The notes under the pieces: generated by a model
Told to the model about the DNA's origin: nothing
The model's input: the letters and a program-made list of their open reading frames with translations, nothing else
Database searches by the model: none
NCBI GenBank assembly: GCA_038250905.1
Contig: JBBSBV010000013.1
Location: forward strand, 1 to 64,000
DNA from: JAENVU01 sp038250905
Lineage (GTDB): Bacteria; Actinomycetota; Acidimicrobiia; IMCC26256; JAENVU01
Direction: 5' to 3'
DNA length: 64,000 nucleotides
In this document: positions 42,118 through 51,507 of the stretch, piece after piece
Numbering within the stretch: position 1 is the stretch's first letter
Layout of the letters: each line of letters starts with the position of its first letter
Position numbers and translations under genes: made by a program

Positions 42118-44208
42118 ATGACGTCCGACGCGCGGGAGACCGCCGGCATGACGATCTGCTTGATCGTTCGGTACGTCCGCCATCACGCGGGCGAGGACGG
42201 CGTCACGCGTCTCCTCGAGATCGCGGGCGAGACCCGCTCGCTCGAGGAACTCGAGGACGAGCACCGGTGGAGCACCTACGAGCAGAAGATCGCGCTGTTC
42301 GACGCGGCGTGCGTGGTGCTCGACGACCCCGACGCCTTGCTTCGGATCGGCGCGACCGCGCTCGATCATCAGGTCGGCTCAGGGATCCGCACGCTGCTGC
42401 GCACACTCGGGTCGCCGCGCACCGTGCTCGCCAACGTGGCCAAGGCCTGCCCCAAGTTCTCGACCGTCGCGAGCATGAACGTCGAGGAACTCGGTCGCGA
42501 GCACGCCACCGTCACCTACCGACTCCACGACGGCTATCGCCCCCACCGCGGCGACTGCCAACTCAACATCGGGCTGATGAGCACCATCGGTCCGATCTTC
42601 GGGATCCCGCCCCTCGTCGTGGAACACCCCGACTGCCAGGTGAAGGGCGCGCCCGAGTGCCGGTACGTGGTGACGTGGACGAAGCCGCGTCGGTTCCTCT
42701 CGCGCGGGACGCGACTCCGGGCGCTCGAGGACGAGACCGACGCGCTGCATGCGCAGATCGCACTCCTCCAGTCGACGACCGAGGATCTCGTGTCGTCCGA
42801 CGACGTCGACACCGTCCTCGCCCGCATCGTGGGCCGCGCCGGGACGGCGGTCAGCGCACCCGCTCACGTCCTCGCGCTGTACGACCACGAACTGCTCGGC
42901 ACCGCGGTCTACGCCGACGGCATCGGCGCCGACGCGATCGACGCCATTGCGACCGAGGTCCTCCAGGCCCCACTCGGTTCCCACGAGCACCGCATCGTGA
43001 TCGAGGTCGCGTCGAGTCGCAGGAACTACGGCCGGCTGGCCGCGTTCTCGGACGGCCACACGTTCTTCGCCCACGAGGAGCGACTCCTCGCGGCCTATGC
43101 CCGCAGCGCGGCCGCCGCGCTCGACGCCGCGACCGCGTTGGAGAGTGCGCGCCGGCGCGGCGCCGCCACCGCCGCGCTGCTGGGTCTGGCCCGCTCCCTG
43201 GCCGAACCCGCCAACCCCCAGCGCATCGCCCGCCTGGTGGCCTCCGCCATGCCCGAGATCCTCGGGGTCGACGCCGCGGCCGTCGTCCTCTGGGATCCGG
43301 TCACCGAGTCACTGCGCGTCGCCGGCCGTTCGGGCTGGACCCGCGAGGTGGCCGATCTCCTCGAGGGCTTCGAGATCCGGGAACAGGACTCCAACGGCGT
43401 GCGCCGCCTGCGCGAGACCGCCGAACCGATGGTGCTCCGCCTCGATGCGCCCGACCGGGGCCCGGTCGCGGCGCGACTCGCCGTGCTCGGTGTCCCCGCA
43501 CTCGCGATCGCCCCGATCCACGTTCATCGGGGCGAGTTCTTCGGTGCCGCGATCGCGCCGGTCGCCACGGCCCAGGAGCGGCGACTCGACGACATCACCG
43601 AGCGCCTCTCCGCAATCGCGGACCAGACCGCGACCGCGATCCAGAACGCGACCCTCATCGAGGAGATCCGCCACCAGGCCGTGCACGACACCCTGACCGG
43701 TCTGGCCAACCGCTCACTGGCCGATCAGGAGTTGGACAAGGCGATCGCCCACGCGGCGCGCCGACGCACTTCGTTGAGCCTGCTCTTCATCGACCTCGAC
43801 GACTTCAAGGCCGTGAACGACCGGTTCGGCCACAGCGCCGGCGATCACGTTCTGCGCACCGTCGCCCTGCGCCTGGAGGAAGCGGGCCGCCGGGGCGACT
43901 CGATCGCGCGCCGGGGCGGCGACGAGTTCACCATGATGCTGCCGGACGCGGAACCGGCCGACGCCGCGGTGATCGCGTCACGACTTGCCGCGGTGATCTG
44001 TCGGCCCATCACCATCGGTGACGAACTCGTGCAGGTCCACGCCAGCATCGGGATCGCGAGCTACCCGCAGGACGGCACCGACGTGGAGACGCTGGTGCGC
44101 GCGTCCGATCGGGCGATGTACCGGACCAAGGAACTGGAGCGGGTGTTGTGCACGGTGCAGCCGCGAGCCCTAGGGCCCGCGCCTGCACCGACGCACGAGG
44201 TTGCCTAG
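42118..44208 (+). CDS. Diguanylate cyclase with V4R-like and tandem GAF sensor domains
   Basis: This 696-residue soluble protein makes cyclic di-GMP. Residues 1 to about 190 resemble a V4R/hydrocarbon-binding-type ligand domain, ending in CQVKGAPECRYVV. Two GAF domains follow (about 205-345 and 350-520), then a GGDEF domain. The active-site motif is intact (ARRGGDEFTMML), and the RxxD inhibitory site (RRGD) precedes it by five residues, so product inhibition is expected. There is no EAL domain. It converges on the cyclophilin gene, overlapping it by four bases. Confidence 0.9.
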   Translation: MTSDARETAGMTICLIVRYVRHHAGEDGVTRLLEIAGETRSLEELEDEHRWSTYEQKIALFDAACVVLDDPDALLRIGATALDHQVGSGIRTLLRTLGSPRTVLANVAKACPKFSTVASMNVEELGREHATVTYRLHDGYRPHRGDCQLNIGLMSTIGPIFGIPPLVVEHPDCQVKGAPECRYVVTWTKPRRFLSRGTRLRALEDETDALHAQIALLQSTTEDLVSSDDVDTVLARIVGRAGTAVSAPAHVLALYDHELLGTAVYADGIGADAIDAIATEVLQAPLGSHEHRIVIEVASSRRNYGRLAAFSDGHTFFAHEERLLAAYARSAAAALDAATALESARRRGAATAALLGLARSLAEPANPQRIARLVASAMPEILGVDAAAVVLWDPVTESLRVAGRSGWTREVADLLEGFEIREQDSNGVRRLRETAEPMVLRLDAPDRGPVAARLAVLGVPALAIAPIHVHRGEFFGAAIAPVATAQERRLDDITERLSAIADQTATAIQNATLIEEIRHQAVHDTLTGLANRSLADQELDKAIAHAARRRTSLSLLFIDLDDFKAVNDRFGHSAGDHVLRTVALRLEEAGRRGDSIARRGGDEFTMMLPDAEPADAAVIASRLAAVICRPITIGDELVQVHASIGIASYPQDGTDVETLVRASDRAMYRTKELERVLCTVQPRALGPAPAPTHEVA

Positions 44209-44678
44209 CGGTCGACCTCTTCGACGACCACCGACTCCATCACGTCGCCCACCTCGGTGGCGAGCGCGACGTCCATACCCTCGGTGACGTACCCGAAGAG
44301 GCTGTAGTCCTTGGTCAGCTTGCGGGTGCAGTCCGCGATCGTGATGAAGAACTGCGAGCCGTTGGTGTTCGGGCCCGAGTTGGCCATGGCGACCGCGCCG
44401 AGCGTGTATTCGCCGACCACAGGCTCGTCCCGGAACTTGTAGCCCGGATCGCCCCGGCCGCTGCCTTCCGGGCATCCGCCCTGGATCACGAAGTCGGGCA
44501 CGACTCGATGGAACGTGAGGCCGTCGTAGAAGCCCTGACGCGCGAGTCCGACGAAGTTGTTGACGGTGTTCGCCGCGAGTTGGGGGTCGAGGTCCATCAC
44601 GATGGTGCCGCGATTGGTGGTGACAGTGGTGCGGTAGAGCTTCGAACCGTCGATCTGGTATTCGGGAACGTCGGGCAC
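44205..44678 (-). CDS. Cyclophilin-type peptidyl-prolyl isomerase
   Basis: The 157-residue single-domain cyclophilin has FHRVVPDFVIQGGCPEG with the catalytic Arg, and the substrate pocket motif AMANSGPNTNGSQFFI. It has no signal peptide, so it should act on proteins in the cytosol. A GTG at 44678 is preceded by GAGAGG. The gene follows ccmI by 10 bases on the same strand and may be co-transcribed with the ccm operon. Confidence 0.92.
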   Translation of the reverse strand: MPDVPEYQIDGSKLYRTTVTTNRGTIVMDLDPQLAANTVNNFVGLARQGFYDGLTFHRVVPDFVIQGGCPEGSGRGDPGYKFRDEPVVGEYTLGAVAMANSGPNTNGSQFFITIADCTRKLTKDYSLFGYVTEGMDVALATEVGDVMESVVVEEVDR

Positions 44679-44688
44679 AGGATTCCTC

Positions 44689-45573
44689 TCAGGGGGATTG
44701 CGGGCTGGATGACGACGTGCTGGACGGCGTCGTGCTGGATGGGGACGGGCTGGATGGGGAAGGTGTGGTGGAACTGCGTTGCGCCTCGACCGCCTGCGCC
44801 AGGAGCGTGCGCACCTGGTTCGCGAGCGGCGAGTCGGGAGCCCGCACAAGGTATCGCTGGAACTGCGCGATCGCTCCCTCCGGGTCGTGCTTGTCGCGCA
44901 GGAGGATGATCCCCTTGAACGCCCGGGCGTCCGCGTACTGGTCGTCGAGGCCGATGGCCTTGTCGAGGAGGGTCAGCGCCTGGTCGGGGAAGCCCTGGAG
45001 CCGGACGAGCCACCCGCTGTACGTGAACGGCTCGGGGTTCTTGGGGTCGAGCCGCGCCGCCTCACCGAACTCGGCGAGGGCCCCGGCACCGTCCTGCTGG
45101 CCCATCAGCGCCCGGGCCAGGGCGAGGTGGGCGGCCGCGTTGTTCGGCGACGCCTTCACCGCGGCACGCAGGCGAGCGATCCCCGCCGCCGCGCCGGTCG
45201 ATGCGCCGGCCGCGGACTGGCCACGACCGCCCTGGTTCCCGGTGATGGTCTGACCGGGGAGCCGGGCGCCGAGGCCGTAGGCGAGCGCGACCGACGCCAC
45301 GACCGCGAACGCGACGATGCCGACACCGACCAGGACGCGGCGCTTCGCGGACCCCACCGTCGCGACCGGCTCCGCGTCGGCGGCGACCGCGTCGCCCTCC
45401 AGCCGGTGCAACACCCGCGCGGCACGGGCGGTGTAATCGTCCTTGAGGCGCTGGTAGTTCTCGTCGTCGATGTTGCCCTCGGCCCGCTCGGCATCGAGGT
45501 CGTCGAGCGACTGCAGGAGGAACGAGCGTTCGGATTCGAGCTGCTCGCGATCGGGGGCGTCGTTGGCATTCAC
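44689..45573 (-). CDS. ccmI: CcmI-like TPR protein of cytochrome c maturation
   Basis: The 294-residue protein has a cytoplasmic helical N-terminus (RSFLLQSLDDLDAERAEGNI, DDYTARAARVLHRLEG), one membrane helix (about 80-100), TPR-like repeats (ARLRAAVKASPNNAAAHLALARALM and following) and a Ser/Pro/Thr tail. In System I, CcmI presents apocytochrome c to the CcmF/H ligation complex. Its ATG overlaps the ccmH stop (ATGA). Confidence 0.85.
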   Translation of the reverse strand: MNANDAPDREQLESERSFLLQSLDDLDAERAEGNIDDENYQRLKDDYTARAARVLHRLEGDAVAADAEPVATVGSAKRRVLVGVGIVAFAVVASVALAYGLGARLPGQTITGNQGGRGQSAAGASTGAAAGIARLRAAVKASPNNAAAHLALARALMGQQDGAGALAEFGEAARLDPKNPEPFTYSGWLVRLQGFPDQALTLLDKAIGLDDQYADARAFKGIILLRDKHDPEGAIAQFQRYLVRAPDSPLANQVRTLLAQAVEAQRSSTTPSPSSPSPSSTTPSSTSSSSPQSP

Positions 45574-46019
45574 CGGTCACCCCGATGTTCGGCGACGAAC
45601 GCCGCGTCCTCGGCGGTCGGGGTGAGCCGGGGCTGGCGCCGCCACTTCCGCAGCGCCAGTGCGAGCCCGACGGCCGCGAGGAAGACCGCACCGATCGGCA
45701 GCCCCCACACGATGAGCCCGACGCCCCGCCCGGCCGGCTTCAACAGGATGTTCTCCCCGTAGGTCTGCACGTACCAGTTCCGGATCGTCTCGTCGGATTC
45801 CCCCCGCTGCACCCGCTCCGCGATGTCACGCCGTTGTCCCCGGGCCGCTGCGGTCCCGCTGTCGGCGACCGAGATGCCGATGCAGTCGACGCAGCGGAGT
45901 TCGGTGGCGAGCCGGTGCACGTGCGCGGGGACGGTCTCGTGGTTGGCGCGCGGCCAGGCGGCGACGACGAGCGCACCGACCACCACCACCGCGAGCCCGA
46001 TCCAGGCGAGTCGCCGCAT
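45570..46019 (-). CDS. ccmH: CcmH thiol-reducing subunit of heme ligation complex
   Basis: The 149-residue membrane protein carries the CcmH motif LRCVDCIG (Cys43 and Cys46) between two helices (about 4-22 and 103-122). CcmH keeps the CxxCH heme site of the apocytochrome reduced for ligation. The family motif is LRCxxCQ; here the last residue is Ile. It overlaps ccmG by one base and ccmI by four. Confidence 0.92.
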   Translation of the reverse strand: MRRLAWIGLAVVVVGALVVAAWPRANHETVPAHVHRLATELRCVDCIGISVADSGTAAARGQRRDIAERVQRGESDETIRNWYVQTYGENILLKPAGRGVGLIVWGLPIGAVFLAAVGLALALRKWRRQPRLTPTAEDAAFVAEHRGDR

Positions 46020-46561
46020 CAGATGCCCTGACCGACCCGCAGCATCTTGTCGAGGTCGCCCGTGGTCAGCGGTCCGATGATCGAGCCGACGATCTGACCG
46101 CTCGGGCTGATCACGAACGATTCGGGCTGCCCGCGCGTGCCGTACGCGAGATTGGCGTCCTCGGCGCCCCGGTCGTTCGCCACCGCCCACCCCATGCCGT
46201 CCTCGCGGGCTGCGGTTCGGATCGCACCCGACGAGTCGTCACGCGGGATGCCGACCATCACCACCGTGGGATCGGTCTTGTGGTCCGCGTACCACCGCTG
46301 CAACGTGGGCAGCTCCGCCCGGCACGGCTCGCACCACGAGTTCCAGAAGTTCACGATGACCGTCTTGCCCGCCACGTCGCTCAGACGCAGCTTGGTGCCG
46401 TCGAAGTTGGTGAGCGCGAAGTTCGGGGCGGCCTTGCCGAGAAGGGGGCTCGTATTCAACTCGGACTGGGGATCAGTGGAGACGTTGGCGGCCAGGATCG
46501 CGGCGAACACCGCGATGACCACGCCCGCACCGATGGCCACCCACCGGAACGGGTGCTTCAC
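46019..46561 (-). CDS. ccmG: CcmG/DsbE-type membrane thioredoxin
   Basis: The 180-residue protein has an N-terminal anchor helix (7-25) and a thioredoxin domain outside the membrane. The active site is NFWNSWCEPCRAE (Cys77, Cys80), the WCxPC form of CcmG/ResA. It passes electrons to CcmH or to the apocytochrome. It overlaps ccmF by four bases upstream and ccmH by one downstream. Confidence 0.92.
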   Translation of the reverse strand: MKHPFRWVAIGAGVVIAVFAAILAANVSTDPQSELNTSPLLGKAAPNFALTNFDGTKLRLSDVAGKTVIVNFWNSWCEPCRAELPTLQRWYADHKTDPTVVMVGIPRDDSSGAIRTAAREDGMGWAVANDRGAEDANLAYGTRGQPESFVISPSGQIVGSIIGPLTTGDLDKMLRVGQGI

Positions 46562-48615
46562 ACCGACACCGGTTCGGCGGCGGAGGCCGGTGCGTCGTCG
46601 GGCTCGTCGGGTGGCGCACCCGCGGCGACATCGTCGTCATCCCGGGGTTCGGGACGGGTCACCCGCCGGCGCACGCGCGGCGCGAGCGCCACCATCGTGC
46701 CGACCGCCATGAGCGCACCACCGAGCCAGATCCAGATCGTCATGGATTGGATCTGCACGCCGACCGTGATGCGGTCACGCTTGGTGGGCGACGAGACCAG
46801 CGTGAGGTACACGTCCTCGAACAACCCGGTCCGGACCGACGGGGTCCCGATCCCCTCGTTGGCGTTGCGGAACGACGAGATCGCCGGCGCGTAGGTACCG
46901 AGGCTCTCGCCGTCGTGGGTGATCGCGAGGTCGGCCGACACCGAGTTCTTCTGGTCGGTCTTGGAGACGTGGCTGCGCACGTACCGCACCGTGTACCCGT
47001 CGACGGTGGCCGATTGGCCGACCCGGAGGCGTACCTCACGCTTCTCGCCGAACGACCCGGACGCGGCGAGCGCGACCGCGATGAGCACGACCCCTGAGTG
47101 GACCACGAGCCCGCCGTAGCGCCGGGGGTTGCCGCCCACCGTGCCGGTGAGCGCGCGACCCCAGCCGGACGCGTCGGCCCGCCGTCGGGCCCGCACCGCG
47201 ACGAAGGTCTCACGCGCGATCGCCGCCAGGCTGAACGCGGCGAGTCCGAACCCGACCACGGTCGACCAGTCACGGGTCCACAGCACGAGCGTGAGGACCA
47301 TGGTCAGCGCGCCCGCGTACGCCGGGCCCAGCAGCCGGTTCTGCAGCACCTCACCGCTCGTCGCCCGCCACGGGAGCGCCGGCGCGATCGCCATGAGGAA
47401 GAGCAGCATCAGCCCGAGCGGTGTGGTCATCCGTTCGAAGTACGGGGCGCCGACCGACAGCGTGCTGCCGCGGACCGCCTCGGCCAACAACGGGAACACG
47501 GTGCCGAGCAGGACCACGAACGCGAGCCCGGCGAACAACAGGTTGTTGGCGAGGAACGCGGCCTCGCGCGAGACCGGCGAGTCGATACGGCCCGGGGTGT
47601 GCAGCCGGTCGGCCCGCCACGCGATGAGCCCGACACCACTCGCCATCACGATGAAGAGGAAGGTGAGTAGCCACGGACCGATGCTCGACTGCGAGAACGC
47701 GTGGACCGACGTGATGACGCCGGACCGCGTGAGGAACGTACCGAGAATCGTCAGCGCGAACGTGGCGATCACCAGTGAGAGGTTCCACACGCGCAACATC
47801 GCGCGCCGTTCCTGGACCATGACGGAGTGGATGAACGCAGTGGCCGTCAGCCACGGCAACAACGACGCGTTCTCAACCGGGTCCCAACCCCAGTAGCCAC
47901 CCCACCCGAGGACCTCGTAGCTCCACCAAGCTCCGAGCAGGATGCCGACGGTGAGGAAGCCCCAGGCGACGAGCGTCGTGCGGCGGGTGTCGGCCAGCCA
48001 CCCTTCGCTGAAGCGGCCGGTGATGAGCGCGGCCATCGCGAACGAGAACGGGATCGTGAACCCGACGTAGCCCATGTAGAGCATCGGCGGGTGGAACGCC
48101 ATCAACGGGTGGTTCTGGAGCAGCGGATTCGGACCCCGTCCGTCGAGGGGCACCACGCCCTTGATCAACGCGAACGGGTTGGCCGCGACCGCCATGAACA
48201 GGAAGAAGAACAGCGCCACCGTGAGTCCGATGGTGAGCGCCCATCCGACCATCGGGTCGTCCATGCGGGCCCGGAACCGGTGCGCGGTGAACGCGAGGTA
48301 GCCGCCCAGGATGAGGGCCCACAGCAGGATGGAACCCTCGAGCGCGGCCCAGAGGCCCGTGACGGTGAAGAGCGTGGGCGTGGCGCGCGCGTTGTTCTCG
48401 GCCACGTACTTGATCGAGAAGTCGTGGCTCAGCAGCGCCCACTCCATGGCCCCGACCGCAACGAGCGCGCCACCCAGGACGACGAAGACACACGCGCGAC
48501 CCGAGCGCAGCGATCGCGCGTCGTGGGTCAGTACCCCGCGTAACAGGAAGAAGATCCCGACCGCGGAACCGCCGATGCCGATGGCGATCCCGAGGATGCC
48601 GAGCGTCGCCCTCAC
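46558..48615 (-). CDS. ccmF: CcmF heme-cytochrome c synthetase subunit
   Basis: The 685-residue polytopic protein belongs to the heme-handling family. The WWD motif GWGGYWGWDPVENASLLPWL lies at about residue 235, and a His in NHPLMAFHPPMLYMGY is typical of the heme-ligand loops. CcmF transfers heme from CcmE to apocytochrome c. The last 35 residues are a polar tail rich in Asp, Pro and Ala. A 46-base gap to ccmE is the widest in the operon. Confidence 0.95.
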   Translation of the reverse strand: MRATLGILGIAIGIGGSAVGIFFLLRGVLTHDARSLRSGRACVFVVLGGALVAVGAMEWALLSHDFSIKYVAENNARATPTLFTVTGLWAALEGSILLWALILGGYLAFTAHRFRARMDDPMVGWALTIGLTVALFFFLFMAVAANPFALIKGVVPLDGRGPNPLLQNHPLMAFHPPMLYMGYVGFTIPFSFAMAALITGRFSEGWLADTRRTTLVAWGFLTVGILLGAWWSYEVLGWGGYWGWDPVENASLLPWLTATAFIHSVMVQERRAMLRVWNLSLVIATFALTILGTFLTRSGVITSVHAFSQSSIGPWLLTFLFIVMASGVGLIAWRADRLHTPGRIDSPVSREAAFLANNLLFAGLAFVVLLGTVFPLLAEAVRGSTLSVGAPYFERMTTPLGLMLLFLMAIAPALPWRATSGEVLQNRLLGPAYAGALTMVLTLVLWTRDWSTVVGFGLAAFSLAAIARETFVAVRARRRADASGWGRALTGTVGGNPRRYGGLVVHSGVVLIAVALAASGSFGEKREVRLRVGQSATVDGYTVRYVRSHVSKTDQKNSVSADLAITHDGESLGTYAPAISSFRNANEGIGTPSVRTGLFEDVYLTLVSSPTKRDRITVGVQIQSMTIWIWLGGALMAVGTMVALAPRVRRRVTRPEPRDDDDVAAGAPPDEPDDAPASAAEPVSV

Positions 48616-48661
48616 TGCATTCCCACTCTTGCGCCTGCGGCGCAGGCCGCTCGGGCCCCGC

Positions 48662-49096
48662 TCACGTCTTCACCTTCGGGGCGTTCTTGGTGTCGACCTT
48701 GGGCGGGGTGTACTTCGCGCCGTGGCGGATCAGGATCCGGTCGGAGTCGAACGTGAGCCCGCTCCCCCATCGACCCTCGCAGAGCACCGGTGCTCGCGGC
48801 TTGAACAGCTCGGGCGGGTCGCCGTGATGGATGACGTTCACCGTGTTCTTGCCGTCGGTCACCTGGAAATCGACGCCCGAGCCCGTCTCGTGCACCGTTC
48901 CCGGCACCACCGCGCCGGCGAGGCGGAAGCGGTCGTTCCCCTGGCTCTTGCGGTCGTGCACGGCTTCGGAGACCGTCCGGTAGAACACGACGTTCTGGGA
49001 CAGCACCACGACGAGGGCGATCGCGATCACGACCGTCGCACCGCAGATCAGCGCCGCGACCAGATAACGCGGCTTCCGCTTGGTGTTTCCCGTCAC
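48662..49096 (-). CDS. ccmE: CcmE periplasmic-type heme chaperone
   Basis: The 144-residue protein has one N-terminal helix (about 11-33) and an OB-fold. The covalent heme site is HGAKY (His125, Tyr129), the HxxxY form of bacterial CcmE rather than the CxxxY form of archaeal and some anaerobe proteins. A GTG at 49096 overlaps the ccmD stop. The protein holds heme after CcmABCD loading and hands it to CcmF. Confidence 0.93.
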   Translation of the reverse strand: MTGNTKRKPRYLVAALICGATVVIAIALVVVLSQNVVFYRTVSEAVHDRKSQGNDRFRLAGAVVPGTVHETGSGVDFQVTDGKNTVNVIHHGDPPELFKPRAPVLCEGRWGSGLTFDSDRILIRHGAKYTPPKVDTKNAPKVKT

Positions 49097-49224
49097 CGCT
49101 CGGGCTCCGTCTCGGCCGCCGCGCGTTCGGCCCGGCGGAGCCGGCGCGCCAGCCGGAGGGTGTACCCACCCAGCACGACACCACCGATCGACCAGCCCGC
49201 GATCACGTACCCGACGTCGGTCAC
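49093..49224 (-). CDS. ccmD: CcmD small membrane protein
   Basis: A GTG at 49224 gives 43 residues: one hydrophobic helix (YVIAGWSIGGVVLGGYTLRL) followed by the basic and acidic tail ARRLRRAERAAAE. This is the usual CcmD pattern. CcmD helps release holo-CcmE from CcmC. It overlaps ccmC and ccmE by four bases each (GTGA), exactly where ccmD lies in known operons. Confidence 0.88.
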   Translation of the reverse strand: MTDVGYVIAGWSIGGVVLGGYTLRLARRLRRAERAAAETEPER

Positions 49225-49991
49225 GCCACCACACTCCGGCCCGCGCCGACGCGCTCGGCGATGGCGTGCTCCAACTCGCGCTCCGCATGGCCTTCCTCGA
49301 GCACGGCAAGCCGGTAGCGGCGGTCGAGCAGGTACACGTAGAGGAGCGTGAACGCGATGGTGCCGATCCAGAGGGTGAGGGCCATCACCCCGTGGATCTG
49401 CGGGTTGAGTTCGGGGCTGAACACGGTGGCCTTCTGGTGCAACGTGCGCCACCACTCCACCGAGAAGTGCACGATCGGCACGTCGACGAACGCGATGAGC
49501 GCCGCGATCGCGTTGCGCTTGGCCGCGCCGACCGGGTCGGCCGCGGGCACCCGCCGCAGCGCGCAATAGCCGAGGAAGAGGAAGAAGAGGAGGGCGGTAC
49601 TCACGAGGCGGGCGTCCCACGCCCACCAGAAGCCCCACACCGGCCGACCCCAGATCGAACCCAACACCAGAGCCAGGGCGGTGAACATCACACCGAGTTC
49701 GGCCGAGGCGCCGGCGAGCCGGTCCCAGACCTCGGCCCGGGTCCGCTTCCACAGGAACAATGCGGACGACGCCGCGGTGACGAAGAACGCGAGGTAGGCC
49801 AGCCACGCCGACGGCACGTGGAGGTACATGACGCGCTGCGCATCGCCCTGCACCGCGTCGGGCGGCGCGCCCCAGAGTCCGAAGAGCGCGAGGGCAACGA
49901 GTGAGATCGCCGCGGTCACGCCGACGACCTTCCGCACCACGGGCGCGAGGAGTTCGTCCCGAACCGTGGTCTGGTCGTTCCCGTCGCTCAT
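49221..49991 (-). CDS. ccmC: CcmC heme delivery membrane protein
   Basis: The 256-residue protein has about six helices. The WWD motif WGRPVWGFWWAWDARL is present, with flanking histidines in MYLHVPSAW and VHFSVEWW that bind heme. CcmC attaches heme to CcmE. It overlaps ccmB by four bases. Confidence 0.94.
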   Translation of the reverse strand: MSDGNDQTTVRDELLAPVVRKVVGVTAAISLVALALFGLWGAPPDAVQGDAQRVMYLHVPSAWLAYLAFFVTAASSALFLWKRTRAEVWDRLAGASAELGVMFTALALVLGSIWGRPVWGFWWAWDARLVSTALLFFLFLGYCALRRVPAADPVGAAKRNAIAALIAFVDVPIVHFSVEWWRTLHQKATVFSPELNPQIHGVMALTLWIGTIAFTLLYVYLLDRRYRLAVLEEGHAERELEHAIAERVGAGRSVVA

Positions 49992-50689
49992 GCTGCCTCC
50001 TCCCAGAGGGCACCGAAGGCCATCACTCCGATGGTCGTGTAGATCACCGCAAAGACTCCGAGCATCCCGACCCACGGCCACGCGTCGCCGGGAACACCGT
50101 CGAGGCCGTCCTCGAACGCCCTCGTCGCCCCCAGCATGACCGGCGCGATCACCGGCAACAGCAACAGGGGCAGCAACGTCTCTCGCATCCGCAATCCGGC
50201 AGCCAGAACGCCGTAGAGGGTACCGGTGGCGGCCAGTCCGATGGTCGCGGCCGCGGCGGTCAGGAGCACCACGCCGATCCCGTGCACGTCGACGCCGTAG
50301 AGCACGATCACTCCCATGCCGAGCACGATCTCGAGCAGGGCGAGTTGCACCGCGATCGCGGCCGCCTTGCCCAGGAAGATGGCGCCACCATCGAGGCCGG
50401 TCATGCGGAGGCCGTCTCGGGCCCCGTGGTGAGTCTCGATCGCGAACGCCCGGCCCACGGCGAGCAGCATGGCCAGGAGCACCGCCACCCAGAACAGGCC
50501 CGGCGCGACCCGCGCGAGCACACCGCGGTCGGGGTCGAGGGCGAACGCGAAGAGCAGAATGACGATCAGCCCGAACGGCAGGATCTGCCCGACGGCAACC
50601 CGCGCCCGGGCCTCGATCCGCAGGTCCTTGCCGGCTACCAGCGCGGCCTCCCGCCAGATATTGGCCGTGCGCTCCGGGTGCTCACTCAT
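49988..50689 (-). CDS. ccmB: CcmB membrane subunit
   Basis: The 233-residue protein has six predicted helices and the CcmB opening AALVAGKDLRIEARAR. With CcmA it forms the ABC part of the holo-CcmE release complex. It overlaps ccmA by four bases. RMRETLLPLLLLPVIAPVML is the conserved CcmB loop. Confidence 0.93.
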   Translation of the reverse strand: MSEHPERTANIWREAALVAGKDLRIEARARVAVGQILPFGLIVILLFAFALDPDRGVLARVAPGLFWVAVLLAMLLAVGRAFAIETHHGARDGLRMTGLDGGAIFLGKAAAIAVQLALLEIVLGMGVIVLYGVDVHGIGVVLLTAAAATIGLAATGTLYGVLAAGLRMRETLLPLLLLPVIAPVMLGATRAFEDGLDGVPGDAWPWVGMLGVFAVIYTTIGVMAFGALWEEAA

Positions 50690-51345
50690 GAGTGAGGCAC
50701 CGACTCGGTGACCGGGTGGATCAGACCACCGACGACGCGGATCTCGCGGGTGGCGAGCGGCCGGGCGATCTCCAACTCGTGCGAGACCATCACGACCGTC
50801 CGTCCGGCGGCCGGTGCGTCGCGGATGACCCCGGCGAGCACGTCCCGGCCGGTGGCGTCGAGACCGGCGTGCGGTTCGTCGAGCAGCAACAGGTCCGGAC
50901 TCCGCACCAGCGCGACCGCGAGGGCCAGGCGCCGCCGCTGCCCGGCCGAGAGCCCGCGGTGCACCACGTCGGCCGCCTCGGCCAGCGCGACGGTGTCGAG
51001 CACCCGATCCACGTCGTCGGCCGCGCGCCCGGCGGCCCGGGCGAAGAACTGAATGTTCTCGCGGGCCGTGAGGTCGTCGTAACAGTGCGTCTCGTGGCCG
51101 ACCAGCGCGATCCGGCGGCGGGCCGAGATCCGGTCCTCGGCGAGATCGACGCCCAGGACCTCGACCGCGCCCGAGTAGGGCGGGAGGAGGCCGGCGAGCA
51201 GACGGAGCAGGGTGGTCTTGCCGGCACCGTTCGGACCGGCCACGAGGACGATCTCGCCCGCTTCCACGTCGAGATCGGCACCGGCCAGGGCCGGGAAGCG
51301 GCCGAGGAGACAGACCACAGACCGAAGTCGTACGACGAGCGACAC
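50686..51345 (-). CDS. ccmA: CcmA ATPase subunit
   Basis: The 219-residue ATPase has Walker A GPNGAGKTTLLRLLAGL, signature LSAGQRRRLALA, Walker B LLLLDEPHAGLD and H-loop VSHE. CcmA uses ATP to free heme-loaded CcmE. The GTG at 51345 has GGAGG six bases upstream; a start 12 codons earlier is less well supported. It is the first gene of the operon. Confidence 0.94.
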   Translation of the reverse strand: MSLVVRLRSVVCLLGRFPALAGADLDVEAGEIVLVAGPNGAGKTTLLRLLAGLLPPYSGAVEVLGVDLAEDRISARRRIALVGHETHCYDDLTARENIQFFARAAGRAADDVDRVLDTVALAEAADVVHRGLSAGQRRRLALAVALVRSPDLLLLDEPHAGLDATGRDVLAGVIRDAPAAGRTVVMVSHELEIARPLATREIRVVGGLIHPVTESVPHS

Positions 51346-51389
51346 ACCGAGCCTCCGGCCCCGGGATTGGGGCGCCAACAAGCGTCGAA

Positions 51390-51420
51390 AGTGTAGGAAG
51401 CCCCCGGGAAAGCGGTCGAA
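51390..51420 (-). promoter_or_regulatory. Candidate promoter of the ccm operon
   Basis: On the minus strand TTCGAC (51415-51420) and TACACT (51390-51395) are 19 bases apart. Transcription would start near 51383, about 38 bases before the ccmA GTG. The spacing is slightly long and the -35 is weak. Confidence 0.35.
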
Positions 51421-51507
51421 CCGAGCGCCCGCGCGCCCGCGGTGGTCCCGGCGCGGTCCCGCGCCGGTGGTCGGGGACGTCGTTGGTCAACCACTACCGT
51501 CGCCCGG

